DNA of 36,609 nucleotides, taken from contig MABF01000327.1 of the NCBI GenBank assembly GCA_002163025.1, positions 1 through 36,609 on the forward strand, read 5' to 3'. Positions 1 to 8,391 of the stretch are shown piece by piece (positions within the stretch are counted from its first letter, which is position 1; every line of letters begins with the position of its first letter). Both the position numbers and the translations under genes were made by a program. Origin of the DNA: 'Osedax' symbiont bacterium Rs2_46_30_T18. Its GTDB lineage: Bacteria; Pseudomonadota; Gammaproteobacteria; Pseudomonadales; Balneatricaceae. The notes under the pieces are model-generated. The model had not been told where the DNA came from. It saw only the letters and a list, made by a program, of their open reading frames with translations, and made no database searches.

Positions 1-657
1 GGTTGTGGATTGAACGTCACAGTGCCTTTTAAGCAGCAGGCATGGGATATTTCAAATCAACTCTCCGATGCGGCCAGGCTAGCGGGAGCAGTTAACACCT
101 TGTGGATAAAAGACGGTCAAATACAAGGCGATAACACGGATGGCATCGGTTTGGTCAGGGATCTGATCAGTAATAATGGATATCAGTTGGCCGATAAGAA
201 AATACTAATTTTAGGTGCAGGAGGCGCTGTGCGGGGAGTGTTGCAACCTATTATCGCTGAACGGCCTTCCAGTATTACGATAGCGAATCGTACTTTGTCT
301 AAAGCATTAGAATTAGCCACTATTTTTTCCGATATATATACGCTGAACTGTTGCGAATACCAGCAGTTAGAAGGTCATTATGATCTAATCATCAATGGTA
401 CTTCTGCCTCTCTAAACAATGAGTTACCGCCAATACCTGATGGGTTAGTAAGCACTGGAAGCTACTTGTACGACATGATGTATGGCTCGCAAGTAACTGT
501 TTTTAATCAGTGGGGCAAAGATTTAGGTGCTAAAAAATGTATAGACGGTCTTGGAATGCTGGTTGAACAGGCAGCGGAATCTTTTAGATTATGGCGTGGG
601 GTCAAGCCGGATACTGCGCAGGTTATTACCCGCTTGAGAGATGAGTTACAAAAATAA
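1..657 (+). CDS. aroE: Shikimate dehydrogenase, 5'-truncated by window edge
   Basis: This is the NADP-dependent reductase that converts 3-dehydroshikimate to shikimate in the cytoplasmic chorismate pathway. The frame is open from base 1 and reads GCGLNVTVPFK, the family's substrate-binding region, so the real start lies upstream. About 55 N-terminal residues are missing compared with the usual length of about 270. Visible motifs are the DNTDGIG segment, the nucleotide-binding loop GAGGAVRG and NRTLSKA, whose NRT pattern is typical of NADP-specific AroE. The C-terminal GLGMLVEQAAESF segment is also typical. An internal TTG at base 10 is not the start. The next gene on this strand begins about 240 bases downstream, so aroE probably ends its own transcription unit. 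Confidence 0.96.
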   Translation, partial: GCGLNVTVPFKQQAWDISNQLSDAARLAGAVNTLWIKDGQIQGDNTDGIGLVRDLISNNGYQLADKKILILGAGGAVRGVLQPIIAERPSSITIANRTLSKALELATIFSDIYTLNCCEYQQLEGHYDLIINGTSASLNNELPPIPDGLVSTGSYLYDMMYGSQVTVFNQWGKDLGAKKCIDGLGMLVEQAAESFRLWRGVKPDTAQVITRLRDELQK

Positions 658-900
658 TTTAATAATCTGACATATCGTTAAATTGAGTGTCTATATTGTA
701 TTGATGCACTCAACTGTTTTGTGACCGGGCATCGGGTGGTGTCCGCAGTATGCAGGGCTTTTTAAAATACTAGTGTATCTATCTGTTTTTATACTATGTT
801 TATGGGTAAAATTTACCTAAGATATGAAATATTTCTACGCAGTTGAAGTTGCCTGGTGTCAATTTGATGCCGAGCAGTTTTTCACTTAGGGGTATATGTC

Positions 901-3276
901 ATGAAAAATTTGTTACCTTTAACGATCGATCAGTTATATAAAAGCTGTGAACTCGAATTACTTCCTTTCAAAAATACTTCTACCCTCGAAAAATTCAGTG
1001 GTTTCTTTGGTCAAAGCCGCGCGCTGGAAGCGATGACTTTTGGTGTCGGCATGCGTCGGCCCGGCTATAATTTCTTTGTTATGGGTAACCCGCACACTGG
1101 GCGTTTTTCCTTTGCAATGGACATGTTGAAGAGTGTAGCTAAGAAAGAACGTAAGCCTAGCGATTGGGTGTACATAAATAATTTTGAGGAGGGGCGGTCA
1201 CCGATTGCGATTCATTTAACGGCTGGTAAAGCTGTCAAATTAAAGAGGGATAACCTGGCCCTGCTTGAAGCGATTGCTACACAGCTCCCCGCGGCGTATG
1301 AGAGTCCAAATTTTCAGAGGAAAAAGAGCAAGATAGAGAAGGACTTTAACTCGCTCTATGATCAGGCTATTGACAATGTAGAACAGCAGGCAAGGGAGCA
1401 CAGTATAGCTTTATACAGAGACGGTGGGACTATTGGCTTTACGCCTATCAGTGAAGGCCAGGCCATGGACGAGGCGCAATTTTCTCAGCTTGACGAAGAG
1501 CTGCGTCAGAGTTTCAGTCTGAATATATCTAAGCTGGAAGATATTTTAGGAGAAAGTTTGACATCTCTGCCTGTATGGAGACGAGAAGCAGCAGAAAAAT
1601 TAAAACGGCTAGAGACAGATACCGCAATTCAGGCAGTAGAACCACTGTTAGATAAAATCAAGCAAACATACAATGATCGTCCGAAACTGATTGATTACTA
1701 TAAGGATATGCTTAAGCATGTGGCCAATAATGCCGATGATTTTTTACATGATGAAAAGTCGTCGGAACTGTTAACTGATACATCGCGACGTGCGATGCTG
1801 CAAGAGTGGTACGGCATCAATTTGCTGGTTGATAACAGTAAGACTAAGGGTGCTCCGGTTATCTACGAGGCGCATCCAACCTATGAAAATTTGTTTGGCA
1901 GAGTAGAGTACGTAACCGAGCTGGCTGCACTGGCTACTTCATACCAAAGAATAAGAGCGGGTGCTCTACACAAAGCCAACGGCGGCTACTTGCTTTTAGA
2001 TGCAGAGAAACTGTTGGAAATGCCGCACGTTTACTCAGCGCTAAAAAGAGCGTTGAAAGCACATGAGCTGCGTATTGAGCATCCCCTAGCTGATACCGCT
2101 GCTGCAAGCTCAATCTCGCAAAGTCCGGTGCCCGTTGAGTTAAAAGTAAAAGTTGCCTTAGTGGGCTCACGAAACACATATTATGTGTTACAAGGATTTG
2201 ATCCCGATTTTGAAAAAACCTTTAGAGTGGTCGTGGATTTTGATGAGTCGGTGCCGCGCACCGATAAATCAGTTCGCAACTATGCTCGTCTGATTAAGAC
2301 TTTGGCAGATCAGGAGGGGCTGGCTGCGTTTACCCGATCTGCTATCGCTCGTTTGGTTGAACATAGCTCTCGCAGTGCAGATGACACTGCGATGTTGTCA
2401 TCACATATTGGAAACATTGTCGACTTGCTGTGTGAGGCGGATTTTAAACGGGCTCAGGGTGATGATGAGCTAGTGACAGATAGGCATGTGAATTTGGCCT
2501 TAGAAGCACAGGAGGCGCGAACAGGACGTTTAAGCGAGAAGATTTACGAAAGCATTTTGAACAATGTAGTACTGATAGACTCAGCGGGCAAGCAGATAGG
2601 TAAATGTAATGGTTTAACAGTTTTGCAAGTTGGCGATGTGTCTTTTGGTACCCCTGCTCGGATAACAGCAACTGTGTTTCCTGGAGAGCAAGGTATCCTG
2701 GATATAGAACGTGAGGCCGATTTAGGCCAGTCGATTCACTCCAAGGGTGTATTGATACTTTCTGGTTACTTAGGCTATAAATATGCCAAAGGTTTTCCGA
2801 TTAAAATTTCGGCAAACATTGCGATGGAGCAGTCCTATGGTGCTATTGATGGGGACAGTGCATCACTGGCAGAAGTTTGTGCGCTGATATCTTCTTTAAC
2901 CAAAATTGCCATATCGCAAACTTTTGCTATCACTGGGTCTATAAACCAATATGGTGAAGTTCAGGCGATAGGGGGGGTGAATGAAAAAATTGAAGGCTTT
3001 TTTGAAATTTGTAAGCGCCGGGGATTTGCCGGTGGCCCTCAAGCTGTAATAGTGCCTAAGGCTAACATTAGAAATATGATGTTGAAAAAAGAAGTATTAG
3101 ATGCGGTAAAAGCAGAACAGTTTTTTATCTATGTAGTGGAGTCCGTGGACCAGTGTTTAGCATTATTGATGGGACGTGACGTCGGTAGCTTGGATGGAGA
3201 TGATAATTTCACAACAGGCAGTGTTAATGCTATCGCAGTTGACTGTTTTGAAAAGATGTCAAAAGTGAAAAGCTAA
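901..3276 (+). CDS. Lon-type ATP-dependent protease (LonB-like, AAA_32/S16)
   Basis: This 791-residue protein has an AAA-like N-terminal half and a C-terminal Lon (S16) proteolytic domain, as in the LonB-like proteins of Pseudomonas and E. coli YcbZ. The Ser-Lys dyad is clear: Ser653 in DGDSAS and Lys696 in GGVNEKIEG, 43 residues apart, the same spacing as in E. coli Lon (S679/K722). The Walker A-like loop is GNPHTGRFS at residues 62-70, with Arg68 where Lys is usual. A Walker B-like segment, GGYLLLDAE, ends with Asp367 and Glu369. There is no long Lon N-domain. The ATG at 901 follows an AGGGG ribosome site. It is a probable cytoplasmic quality-control protease; its substrates cannot be told from sequence. 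It seems monocistronic. Confidence 0.9.
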   Translation: MKNLLPLTIDQLYKSCELELLPFKNTSTLEKFSGFFGQSRALEAMTFGVGMRRPGYNFFVMGNPHTGRFSFAMDMLKSVAKKERKPSDWVYINNFEEGRSPIAIHLTAGKAVKLKRDNLALLEAIATQLPAAYESPNFQRKKSKIEKDFNSLYDQAIDNVEQQAREHSIALYRDGGTIGFTPISEGQAMDEAQFSQLDEELRQSFSLNISKLEDILGESLTSLPVWRREAAEKLKRLETDTAIQAVEPLLDKIKQTYNDRPKLIDYYKDMLKHVANNADDFLHDEKSSELLTDTSRRAMLQEWYGINLLVDNSKTKGAPVIYEAHPTYENLFGRVEYVTELAALATSYQRIRAGALHKANGGYLLLDAEKLLEMPHVYSALKRALKAHELRIEHPLADTAAASSISQSPVPVELKVKVALVGSRNTYYVLQGFDPDFEKTFRVVVDFDESVPRTDKSVRNYARLIKTLADQEGLAAFTRSAIARLVEHSSRSADDTAMLSSHIGNIVDLLCEADFKRAQGDDELVTDRHVNLALEAQEARTGRLSEKIYESILNNVVLIDSAGKQIGKCNGLTVLQVGDVSFGTPARITATVFPGEQGILDIEREADLGQSIHSKGVLILSGYLGYKYAKGFPIKISANIAMEQSYGAIDGDSASLAEVCALISSLTKIAISQTFAITGSINQYGEVQAIGGVNEKIEGFFEICKRRGFAGGPQAVIVPKANIRNMMLKKEVLDAVKAEQFFIYVVESVDQCLALLMGRDVGSLDGDDNFTTGSVNAIAVDCFEKMSKVKS

Positions 3277-3309
3277 GTATATTACCAAGTTACCTTGGTC
3301 TGCTAAGAG

Positions 3310-3347
3310 TTACCCACAAGAGTTTCACGTGAAACTACTGTGGGTAA
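3310..3347. promoter_or_regulatory. parS-like palindrome with DnaA-box-like arms
   Basis: This is a 38-bp interrupted palindrome centred between 3328 and 3329, with 17 of 19 pairs matched. The core at 3321-3336 is AGTTTCACGTGAAACT. It differs from the widely conserved parS sequence TGTTTCACGTGAAACA only at its two outermost bases. The arms, TTACCCACA (3310-3318) and its complement (3339-3347), are each one base from the DnaA box TTATCCACA. The site starts 34 bases after the protease stop codon. As RNA it would fold into a strong hairpin, but no T-run follows, so a plain terminator explains it less well. Binding by ParB or DnaA is inferred. Confidence 0.65.
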
Positions 3348-3674
3348 TTATGTACTATCTGAGCTGGAAACTTAGATATATACAAGCTCTGGAGATTGAA
3401 GTGTAGGTCATCTTCGTGGTTTGTATTGCTGTAAAGTATTGTTCCCAATAACTTACAACGATCAATAGGCTAATAGCAACAAGCATCTAGAACCAGCCAA
3501 TAAATTATGTCTGATCAAGGTTTAAGTTTAGACGCCATATGTAATATCAATTAATGCACGCAACTAGTTGATTTTATGCAATTATATTACTTTTAATTGC
3601 TGAGTATAGTCGGCAGAATTTCATAGGAAAATATAACAGTAATTGCTATAATCTAGCTTTTTGGGTGTGATAAT
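3348..3674. other. Intergenic region before the 3675 gene
   Basis: This A/T-rich stretch has no convincing reading frame. It holds an imperfect 50-bp inverted repeat at 3541-3590, and a TATAAT hexamer at 3647-3652 that would place a transcription start about 15 bases before the GTG at 3675. No good -35 box is visible at the usual spacing. I see nothing else in it. Confidence 0.4.
3541..3590. repeat. Imperfect 50-bp inverted repeat
   Basis: The outer seven bases GTAATAT (3541-3547) pair with ATATTAC (3584-3590), and the middle is a perfect palindrome CAACTAGTTG (3561-3570). Both share the centre 3565.5. Pairing in between is patchy, with 17 of 25 pairs overall. It lies 85-135 bases before the 3675 gene and could be an operator or chance A/T-rich symmetry. 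Confidence 0.35.
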
Positions 3675-4205
3675 GTGTTGGGACGTATAGCGGCGGCTTG
3701 GGGCCTTGTTGGGGTTTGCCTGTTTTTGGCAAGCGCCATTTTCAAGTTGGCAATCATCAGCTGGCAATTAGTGGCCATAGAACTCGAGTTATATCATTGG
3801 CTGGTAATGTTGCTCTGGGTTTTATTTATGGGTTACTACGAGGGTTATCAAGGGTTTCAAAAAGGCTTTTCACCGAGAGTGGCCGCAAGGATTTACTTTT
3901 TGGTTGAAAATGTCACTTACAAAAGATTGCTTTTAGCCCCACTGTTTTGTATGGGCTTCTTCGATGCTGAGCGCCGACGTATTATATTTATTATCTGTTT
4001 AAGCATAGGCATTATCTTGCTTGTTCAAGTAGTTGAACATATGCCAATGCCCTGGCGCGGAATCATGGATGTGGGTGTAGTAGTAGGATTGAGCTGGGGC
4101 CTGATCTCTATGTTAGTATTTACCTTAAAAGCATTCTTTAGCCCTGACTTCAATTACTCAGCAGAAGTACCAAACCGACAACTGCGGGCAGTAGCAGGTA
4201 AATAA
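3675..4205 (+). CDS. Conserved hypothetical integral membrane protein
   Basis: This 176-residue inner-membrane protein has about four hydrophobic segments, near residues 8-30, 35-55, 105-125 and 135-158. Between the second and third lies a polar loop containing YEGYQGFQKGFSPRVAARIY and then LLAPLFCMGFFDAERRR. I recall similar motifs in uncharacterised membrane proteins of gammaproteobacteria, but I know no function. The start is a GTG; an overlapping ATG two bases upstream is out of frame. A possible -10 box lies about 25 bases upstream. The gene converges on ilvA, with a hairpin between them, so it is probably a single-gene unit. Confidence 0.75.
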   Translation: MLGRIAAAWGLVGVCLFLASAIFKLAIISWQLVAIELELYHWLVMLLWVLFMGYYEGYQGFQKGFSPRVAARIYFLVENVTYKRLLLAPLFCMGFFDAERRRIIFIICLSIGIILLVQVVEHMPMPWRGIMDVGVVVGLSWGLISMLVFTLKAFFSPDFNYSAEVPNRQLRAVAGK

Positions 4206-4239
4206 TCCAATATTATTGTTGTTATTGGTATAAATGACA

Positions 4240-4256
4240 CCTGGAGGGCCTCCAGG
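4240..4256. terminator. Hairpin between convergent genes
   Basis: A perfect 7-bp GC-rich stem, CCTGGAG / CTCCAGG with loop GGC, lies between the 3675 gene and the 3' end of ilvA. It could serve both directions. Neither side has a clear T-tract, so strong intrinsic termination is uncertain. Confidence 0.45.
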
Positions 4257-4291
4257 CGACATATTGGTAATAGCCTGTTCCTGCTATTGGT

Positions 4292-5809
4292 TTACCCTAA
4301 AAACAGCTTAAAAGCTTTGTTGTGTGTCTCTTCAGTATAGTAATAACCAACTTCGTCTAAGAAATTGATTATACTGGTTTTTTCATTTTCCTCGGCCTGC
4401 ATTGCAACTAAAACCCTGCCAAAATCTGATCCGTGATTACGATAGTGGAACATCGATATGTTCCAGCGCCCGCCTACGGTATCAAGAAATTTTAACAGAG
4501 CTCCCGGCTTTTCCGGAAATTCAAAACGGAACACAAGCTCATTTTGCAGTGGCTTTTGTGAGTGGCCGCCGACCATATAGCGTATATGAATTTTTGCAAT
4601 CTCATTATCGGACAGATCTTCAACCGGGATGTCCGCCGAGATTAAATCAGAGATAAGCTGTTGCTTTTCATTGCCGTGGGGATCAGTGCTGACACCCACT
4701 AATATATTGGCTACTTCAGTGTCAGAGTATCGATAATTGAACTCGGTAATATTGCGCTCGCCTAGGGTCTTACAGAAGTGTCGAAAGCTGCCGGGTTTTT
4801 CTGAGATCTGGGCGGCAATTAGTGCTTCGCGCTTTTCTCCTAAATCTGTGCGTTCAGCTATGTGACGCAAGCGGCTGAAATTCATGTTTGCACCAGAATT
4901 AATGGCAATGTAGGTTTCGCCAAGGCCATTGTTTTGCTGGACATATTTTTTTAGTCCAGCCACCGCCAACGCCCCTGATGGTTCGCAGATTGAGCGGGTG
5001 TCTTCGAATATGTCTTTAAGGGCAGCACAAATCTCATCGGTGTTAACGGTAATTACCTGGTCAACATATTGTTGTGCAATTGCAAAAGGGTGTTTACCTA
5101 TTTGGGCCACAGCAACACCGTCGGCGAAGATGCCGACATGAGGTAATATCACCCTTTCCCCAGCATCTAAAGCGGCCTTCAGACAAGCTGATTCGCTGGA
5201 TTCAACACCGATGATTTTGGTTTCTGGGCTTAAATATTTTATGTACACCGCAATTCCTGCAATCAGGCCACCACCACCTACAGGTACAAAAATAGCGTCC
5301 AGAGGGCCGCTGTGCTGCTTCAAAATCTCCATGGCAATAGTGCCCTGGCCCGCAATCACATCGGGATCATCGAAAGGCGGGCAGTAAGTATATCCATGCT
5401 CTGCAGCTAGATCTTCGGCGTGCTTCTTGGCCGCATCAAAACTTGAGCCGAACAGAACAACTTCACCGCCTAGTGCTACAACATTATCCACTTTAATACT
5501 TGGAGTAATGGTCGGCATGATAATGATTGCCTTAACACCCATAATTTTAGCTGACATAGCCAAACCTTGAGCGTGGTTGCCAGCAGATGCGGTAATTACC
5601 CCTCGGGCACGCTCCGCGTCACTTAGCTGGGCCATTTTATTATAGGCGCCACGCACTTTGAATGAATAGACGGGCTGAAGGTCTTCACGCTTAAAAAACA
5701 CAGTATTGCCGATACGTTTAGAGAGAACTTTAGCTTGTTCCAGCGGAGTCTCTATTGCAGCATCGTATACTCTGGCTTTGAGGATCTTTTTTATGTACGG
5801 ATTAGGCAT
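4292..5809 (-). CDS. ilvA: Threonine ammonia-lyase, biosynthetic
   Basis: This is the PLP enzyme that deaminates threonine to 2-oxobutanoate, the first committed step to isoleucine. The N-terminal catalytic domain has the PLP lysine in SFKVRGAYNK (residue 51 from the chosen start), an SAGNHAQG phosphate-region motif and the glycine loop GGGGLIAG. The C-terminal third holds two ACT-like regulatory segments (EKPGSFRHF and EKPGALLKF), which mark the allosterically regulated long form. I chose the ATG at 5809 because MPNPYIKKILKARVYD aligns with the start of Pseudomonas IlvA as I recall it. An in-frame ATG at 5845 would add 12 residues. The 505-residue length fits the family. The gene is divergent from rpiA across about 240 bases. 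Confidence 0.95.
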   Translation of the reverse strand: MPNPYIKKILKARVYDAAIETPLEQAKVLSKRIGNTVFFKREDLQPVYSFKVRGAYNKMAQLSDAERARGVITASAGNHAQGLAMSAKIMGVKAIIIMPTITPSIKVDNVVALGGEVVLFGSSFDAAKKHAEDLAAEHGYTYCPPFDDPDVIAGQGTIAMEILKQHSGPLDAIFVPVGGGGLIAGIAVYIKYLSPETKIIGVESSESACLKAALDAGERVILPHVGIFADGVAVAQIGKHPFAIAQQYVDQVITVNTDEICAALKDIFEDTRSICEPSGALAVAGLKKYVQQNNGLGETYIAINSGANMNFSRLRHIAERTDLGEKREALIAAQISEKPGSFRHFCKTLGERNITEFNYRYSDTEVANILVGVSTDPHGNEKQQLISDLISADIPVEDLSDNEIAKIHIRYMVGGHSQKPLQNELVFRFEFPEKPGALLKFLDTVGGRWNISMFHYRNHGSDFGRVLVAMQAEENEKTSIINFLDEVGYYYTEETHNKAFKLFLG

Positions 5810-5909
5810 TGTAATAGTTCTATCGTCAGTTGTTAGAGAGTGCATAAACCATGGGGAGTCCCAGAATTAGGTCAATGCTACAAGCTGGGGTAAGCCCCGT
5901 CTATAGGTG

Positions 5910-6019
5910 TTGACAAAAACTCTGTTGATGGGTAAATAATTACCATTTCCGGTGTTTCTCACGCAGGAAAATTATAGCGTTAATGATCCCTGTCAGACGT
6001 GGCTGTAAGTCGGTATAAT
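5910..6019 (+). promoter_or_regulatory. Candidate rpiA promoters
   Basis: Two possible promoters point toward rpiA. One has TTGACA at 5910-5915 with a poor -10 (TAAATA) after 17 bases. The other has a perfect TATAAT at 6014-6019 with only a weak -35, and would give a leader of about 25 bases. The second is nearer and more likely. Both calls rest on hexamer matches alone. Confidence 0.3.
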
Positions 6020-6050
6020 TGCCGCAAAAATCAGCTGAAAGATACCTATT

Positions 6051-6725
6051 ATGACCCAAGATGAATTGAAGTTGGCAGTGGCAAAAGCTGCGATTGAATA
6101 CATAACCCCTAAGTTAGATAAAGAGAGCATAGTGGGTGTTGGCACAGGCTCAACAGCAAATTTCTTTATCGCAGAGCTGGCTGGAATTAAGCATTTATTT
6201 GCGGGTGCTGTCGCCAGCTCCGATGAGTCTGCTAAAAGACTACAGGACCTGGGGATAGAAGTGCTGGAGCTTAACGATATCAATGAAATGGTCGTTTATG
6301 TCGATGGTGCAGATGAGTTCGACCCGCAATTGAATTTGATCAAAGGTGGAGGAGCAGCGCTGACCAGAGAAAAAATTGTTGCAGCAGTGGCTAAGGAGTT
6401 TATCTGCATAGTCGACGACACTAAGCAGGTAGAGGTACTAGGTGACTATCCGCTGCCGGTTGAAGTGATTCCAATGGCAAGATCTTACGTGTCACGCGAA
6501 CTGGCCAAACTAAATGCTCAGCCCGTGTATAGGCAAGGAGTAGTAACAGATAATGGCAATGTTATATTAGACGTTGAAGACTTAGACATCAGCGATGCTA
6601 AAGCTCTGGAAGTTAAGATCAACAACATTGTCGGCGTGGTTACTAATGGTCTATTCGCTCAGCGCAACGCCGATTTGTTATTGATGGGTTGTGCAGATGG
6701 GGTGCAGACTCTGACCGCTAAATAG
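6051..6725 (+). CDS. rpiA: Ribose-5-phosphate isomerase A
   Basis: This cytoplasmic enzyme interconverts ribose 5-phosphate and ribulose 5-phosphate in the non-oxidative pentose phosphate pathway. At 224 residues it is close to E. coli RpiA (219). Family motifs are present in order: the phosphate-binding [11 protein letters not shown], the catalytic DGADEFD, and [14 protein letters not shown] with the conserved Lys and Glu. The ATG at 6051 gives an N-terminus ([17 protein letters not shown]) like other RpiA proteins. It is divergent from ilvA, the arrangement I know from Pseudomonas, and ends five bases from the convergent MerR-type gene. Confidence 0.97.
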   Translation: MTQDELKLAVAKAAIEYITPKLDKESIVGVGTGSTANFFIAELAGIKHLFAGAVASSDESAKRLQDLGIEVLELNDINEMVVYVDGADEFDPQLNLIKGGGAALTREKIVAAVAKEFICIVDDTKQVEVLGDYPLPVEVIPMARSYVSRELAKLNAQPVYRQGVVTDNGNVILDVEDLDISDAKALEVKINNIVGVVTNGLFAQRNADLLLMGCADGVQTLTAK

Positions 6726-6730
6726 CGGTA

Positions 6731-7129
6731 CTAGCTCCATAAATTGCTGATAATAGGGCAGTCATCAATATTACCTTCTCCTGAACAGCTTGCAGAAAGC
6801 TGTTTAAGTGAAATTTTTAGCTGCTCTAATTCAATCAGTTTCTGTTCCACTAAATGTACTTTGCTGTCCACTCGCTGTTTAACCTGGGCAGCCTTAGCAC
6901 TGGGGTCCTGCTGCAGATTGAGCAGCTCCAGGATCTCCTCCAGGGCAAAGCCGATACTCTGGCAGCGCTGAATAAACTGGACACGCTCAATAACATCTTT
7001 TGAATACAGGCGATACCCAGACTCAAGTTGTTGTCTGGGGCTTATTAGCCCGCGCTGTTGATAGTAACGCAGAGCTTGTACGCTGATCCCGGTCATCTTT
7101 GCGATGACCCCAATCTTGAATAAATCCAT
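6731..7129 (-). CDS. MerR-family regulator, metal/thiol-sensor type
   Basis: This 132-residue protein has an N-terminal winged-helix MerR domain (KIGVIAKMTGISVQALRYYQQRG, then GYRLY), a long dimerisation helix near residues 75-108 and a C-terminal CSGEGNIDDCPII motif. That Cys-x8-Cys spacing matches the metal loop of mercury MerR. Metal-sensing relatives also use an upstream residue (Cys82 in MerR, Cys79 in ZntR, Ser77 in CueR); by my hand alignment this protein has Ala there. It may therefore sense a different ligand or use two cysteines only. No metal transporter is adjacent. A 40-residue membrane peptide is encoded 28 bases upstream on the same strand. The exact ligand is unknown. Confidence 0.85.
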   Translation of the reverse strand: MDLFKIGVIAKMTGISVQALRYYQQRGLISPRQQLESGYRLYSKDVIERVQFIQRCQSIGFALEEILELLNLQQDPSAKAAQVKQRVDSKVHLVEQKLIELEQLKISLKQLSASCSGEGNIDDCPIISNLWS

Positions 7130-7157
7130 CTGCGCTAGAAATCAGGCAACAGTAGTG

Positions 7158-7280
7158 CTAGAGGACATATTTTACGATGCCAATAGTGACAGGCATAGTG
7201 ACAAAAGCTAGTGCAATAACCACAATGATTACCCAGCCAAGGCCAGAGCGATCTTTGAAGTTTTGATCGTGATCAGACAT
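7158..7280 (-). CDS. Small single-pass membrane protein (40 aa)
   Basis: This is a short reading frame of 40 codons ending in TAG. The peptide starts MSDHDQNFKDRSGLGW, followed by a hydrophobic stretch of about 20 residues rich in V, I, A and T, and ends KYVL. An AGGGG ribosome site lies at the right distance before the ATG. The charged N-terminus, one membrane helix and good ribosome site suggest a real small protein. I do not recognise the family. It sits between the YeeZ-like gene and the MerR-type gene on the same strand and may be co-transcribed with the latter. Confidence 0.55.
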   Translation of the reverse strand: MSDHDQNFKDRSGLGWVIIVVIALAFVTMPVTIGIVKYVL

Positions 7281-7401
7281 ACATAACCCCTAATTTAAAA
7301 ATAATATGCCGCAATTTTAGCAGTAACAGCCAGCTTTTTGTAGCTGCACATAAAAAATAGCTGCCGGTGACACAAAAATCAGCCCAAGTGAACTAATCCT
7401 G

Positions 7402-8235
7402 TCACAGGGATTCTATAATCTGCCGGTAACCTGTGCGGAAATCAGGGTATATAAATTGGTAGCCAGACTTTAGTAGCAAGCTATTATCGCAGCGCTTGCT
7501 AGTAGTACTGCGAAGGCTTTTTAGTTTTTCAACTGCTGTGCCAGTTTCATCGGCAAGCCAGTCCATTACGTCGCTGATAGGGCTTGGTGAACAGTCTGAA
7601 GCTAAATATACAGGCGCTATACTGTTGCCTTGTGCAACTAAGTTAATCAAATGTTTTAGTACGCCGGCACAATCATCTCGGTGAATACGGTTGCTGTACT
7701 GCAGCGGGTCAGCGAGCAATGCTTTGCCCGCCAGTACTTGATTGAATAAATGCAGCCGCTGCGGGCCATATATACCGCTAAACCTAACGACGGTTGCAGG
7801 GCAGGGGCTGGCCAGTACCTGGTGCTCTGCTGCACGCATTATCTGCGCTTTCTCAGAGTCTGCGATAGCTGGAGATTGCTCATCAACCCACTGATGTTCA
7901 GCCTGCGCATACACCGAAGTACTTGAGGTAAAAAACACATGTGATGGCATCTTTGGTAGGGCGGCCAGCAAGTTCTGGTAGCCATCCAAATAGGTCTGGG
8001 TATAGACACCAGAAACACCGCGGCGCGGTGCGGCACAATAGACTAAAATATCAATAGCGGGTAAGTTTATTAACGTGCAGGGGTCGGACAAGTCTGCCTC
8101 GATAGGCTGCAGTTGCGAGGGCAGTTGGGAAGTTCTACGGCGCAGCCCATAGACCAGATGCTCCCTGGACAGTAGCTCTCCTAAAGCGCCGCCGACATCA
8201 CCGCAGCCGGCAATCAAAATACGATATTTTTCCAT
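7402..8235 (-). CDS. NAD(P)-binding SDR/epimerase family protein, YeeZ-like
   Basis: This 277-residue Rossmann-fold protein begins with a dinucleotide loop, ILIAGCGDVGGALGELL, near residues 6-22. It carries an atypical SDR catalytic region (FFTSSTSVYA) and the FSGIYGP motif found in extended SDRs. It resembles E. coli YeeZ (274 residues), whose reaction is not well established. The substrate is unknown, but a nucleotide-sugar or related metabolite is plausible. The ATG at 8235 is followed directly by the Rossmann strand, which supports this start. The gene is divergent from recG and upstream of the small membrane protein. Confidence 0.85.
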   Translation of the reverse strand: MEKYRILIAGCGDVGGALGELLSREHLVYGLRRRTSQLPSQLQPIEADLSDPCTLINLPAIDILVYCAAPRRGVSGVYTQTYLDGYQNLLAALPKMPSHVFFTSSTSVYAQAEHQWVDEQSPAIADSEKAQIMRAAEHQVLASPCPATVVRFSGIYGPQRLHLFNQVLAGKALLADPLQYSNRIHRDDCAGVLKHLINLVAQGNSIAPVYLASDCSPSPISDVMDWLADETGTAVEKLKSLRSTTSKRCDNSLLLKSGYQFIYPDFRTGYRQIIESL

Positions 8236-8391
8236 AGTTTGGGTATATTTAACCTTTAAACTGAATTAAATTACTTTAAAGCACAGTGCTATATAGGTAA
8301 TAATTACTCTTTGGGCTTGAACTTCGCGAATCTGCTACATGACAAATAATGTTGTACAGCGACTGTTGTATTTTACAGAGGGAGATTATAT

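Noticed and set aside
1934-2671. Minus-strand open frames inside the Lon-type protease gene
   Set aside because: They are shadows of a clearly conserved plus-strand gene, without ribosome sites or known motifs.
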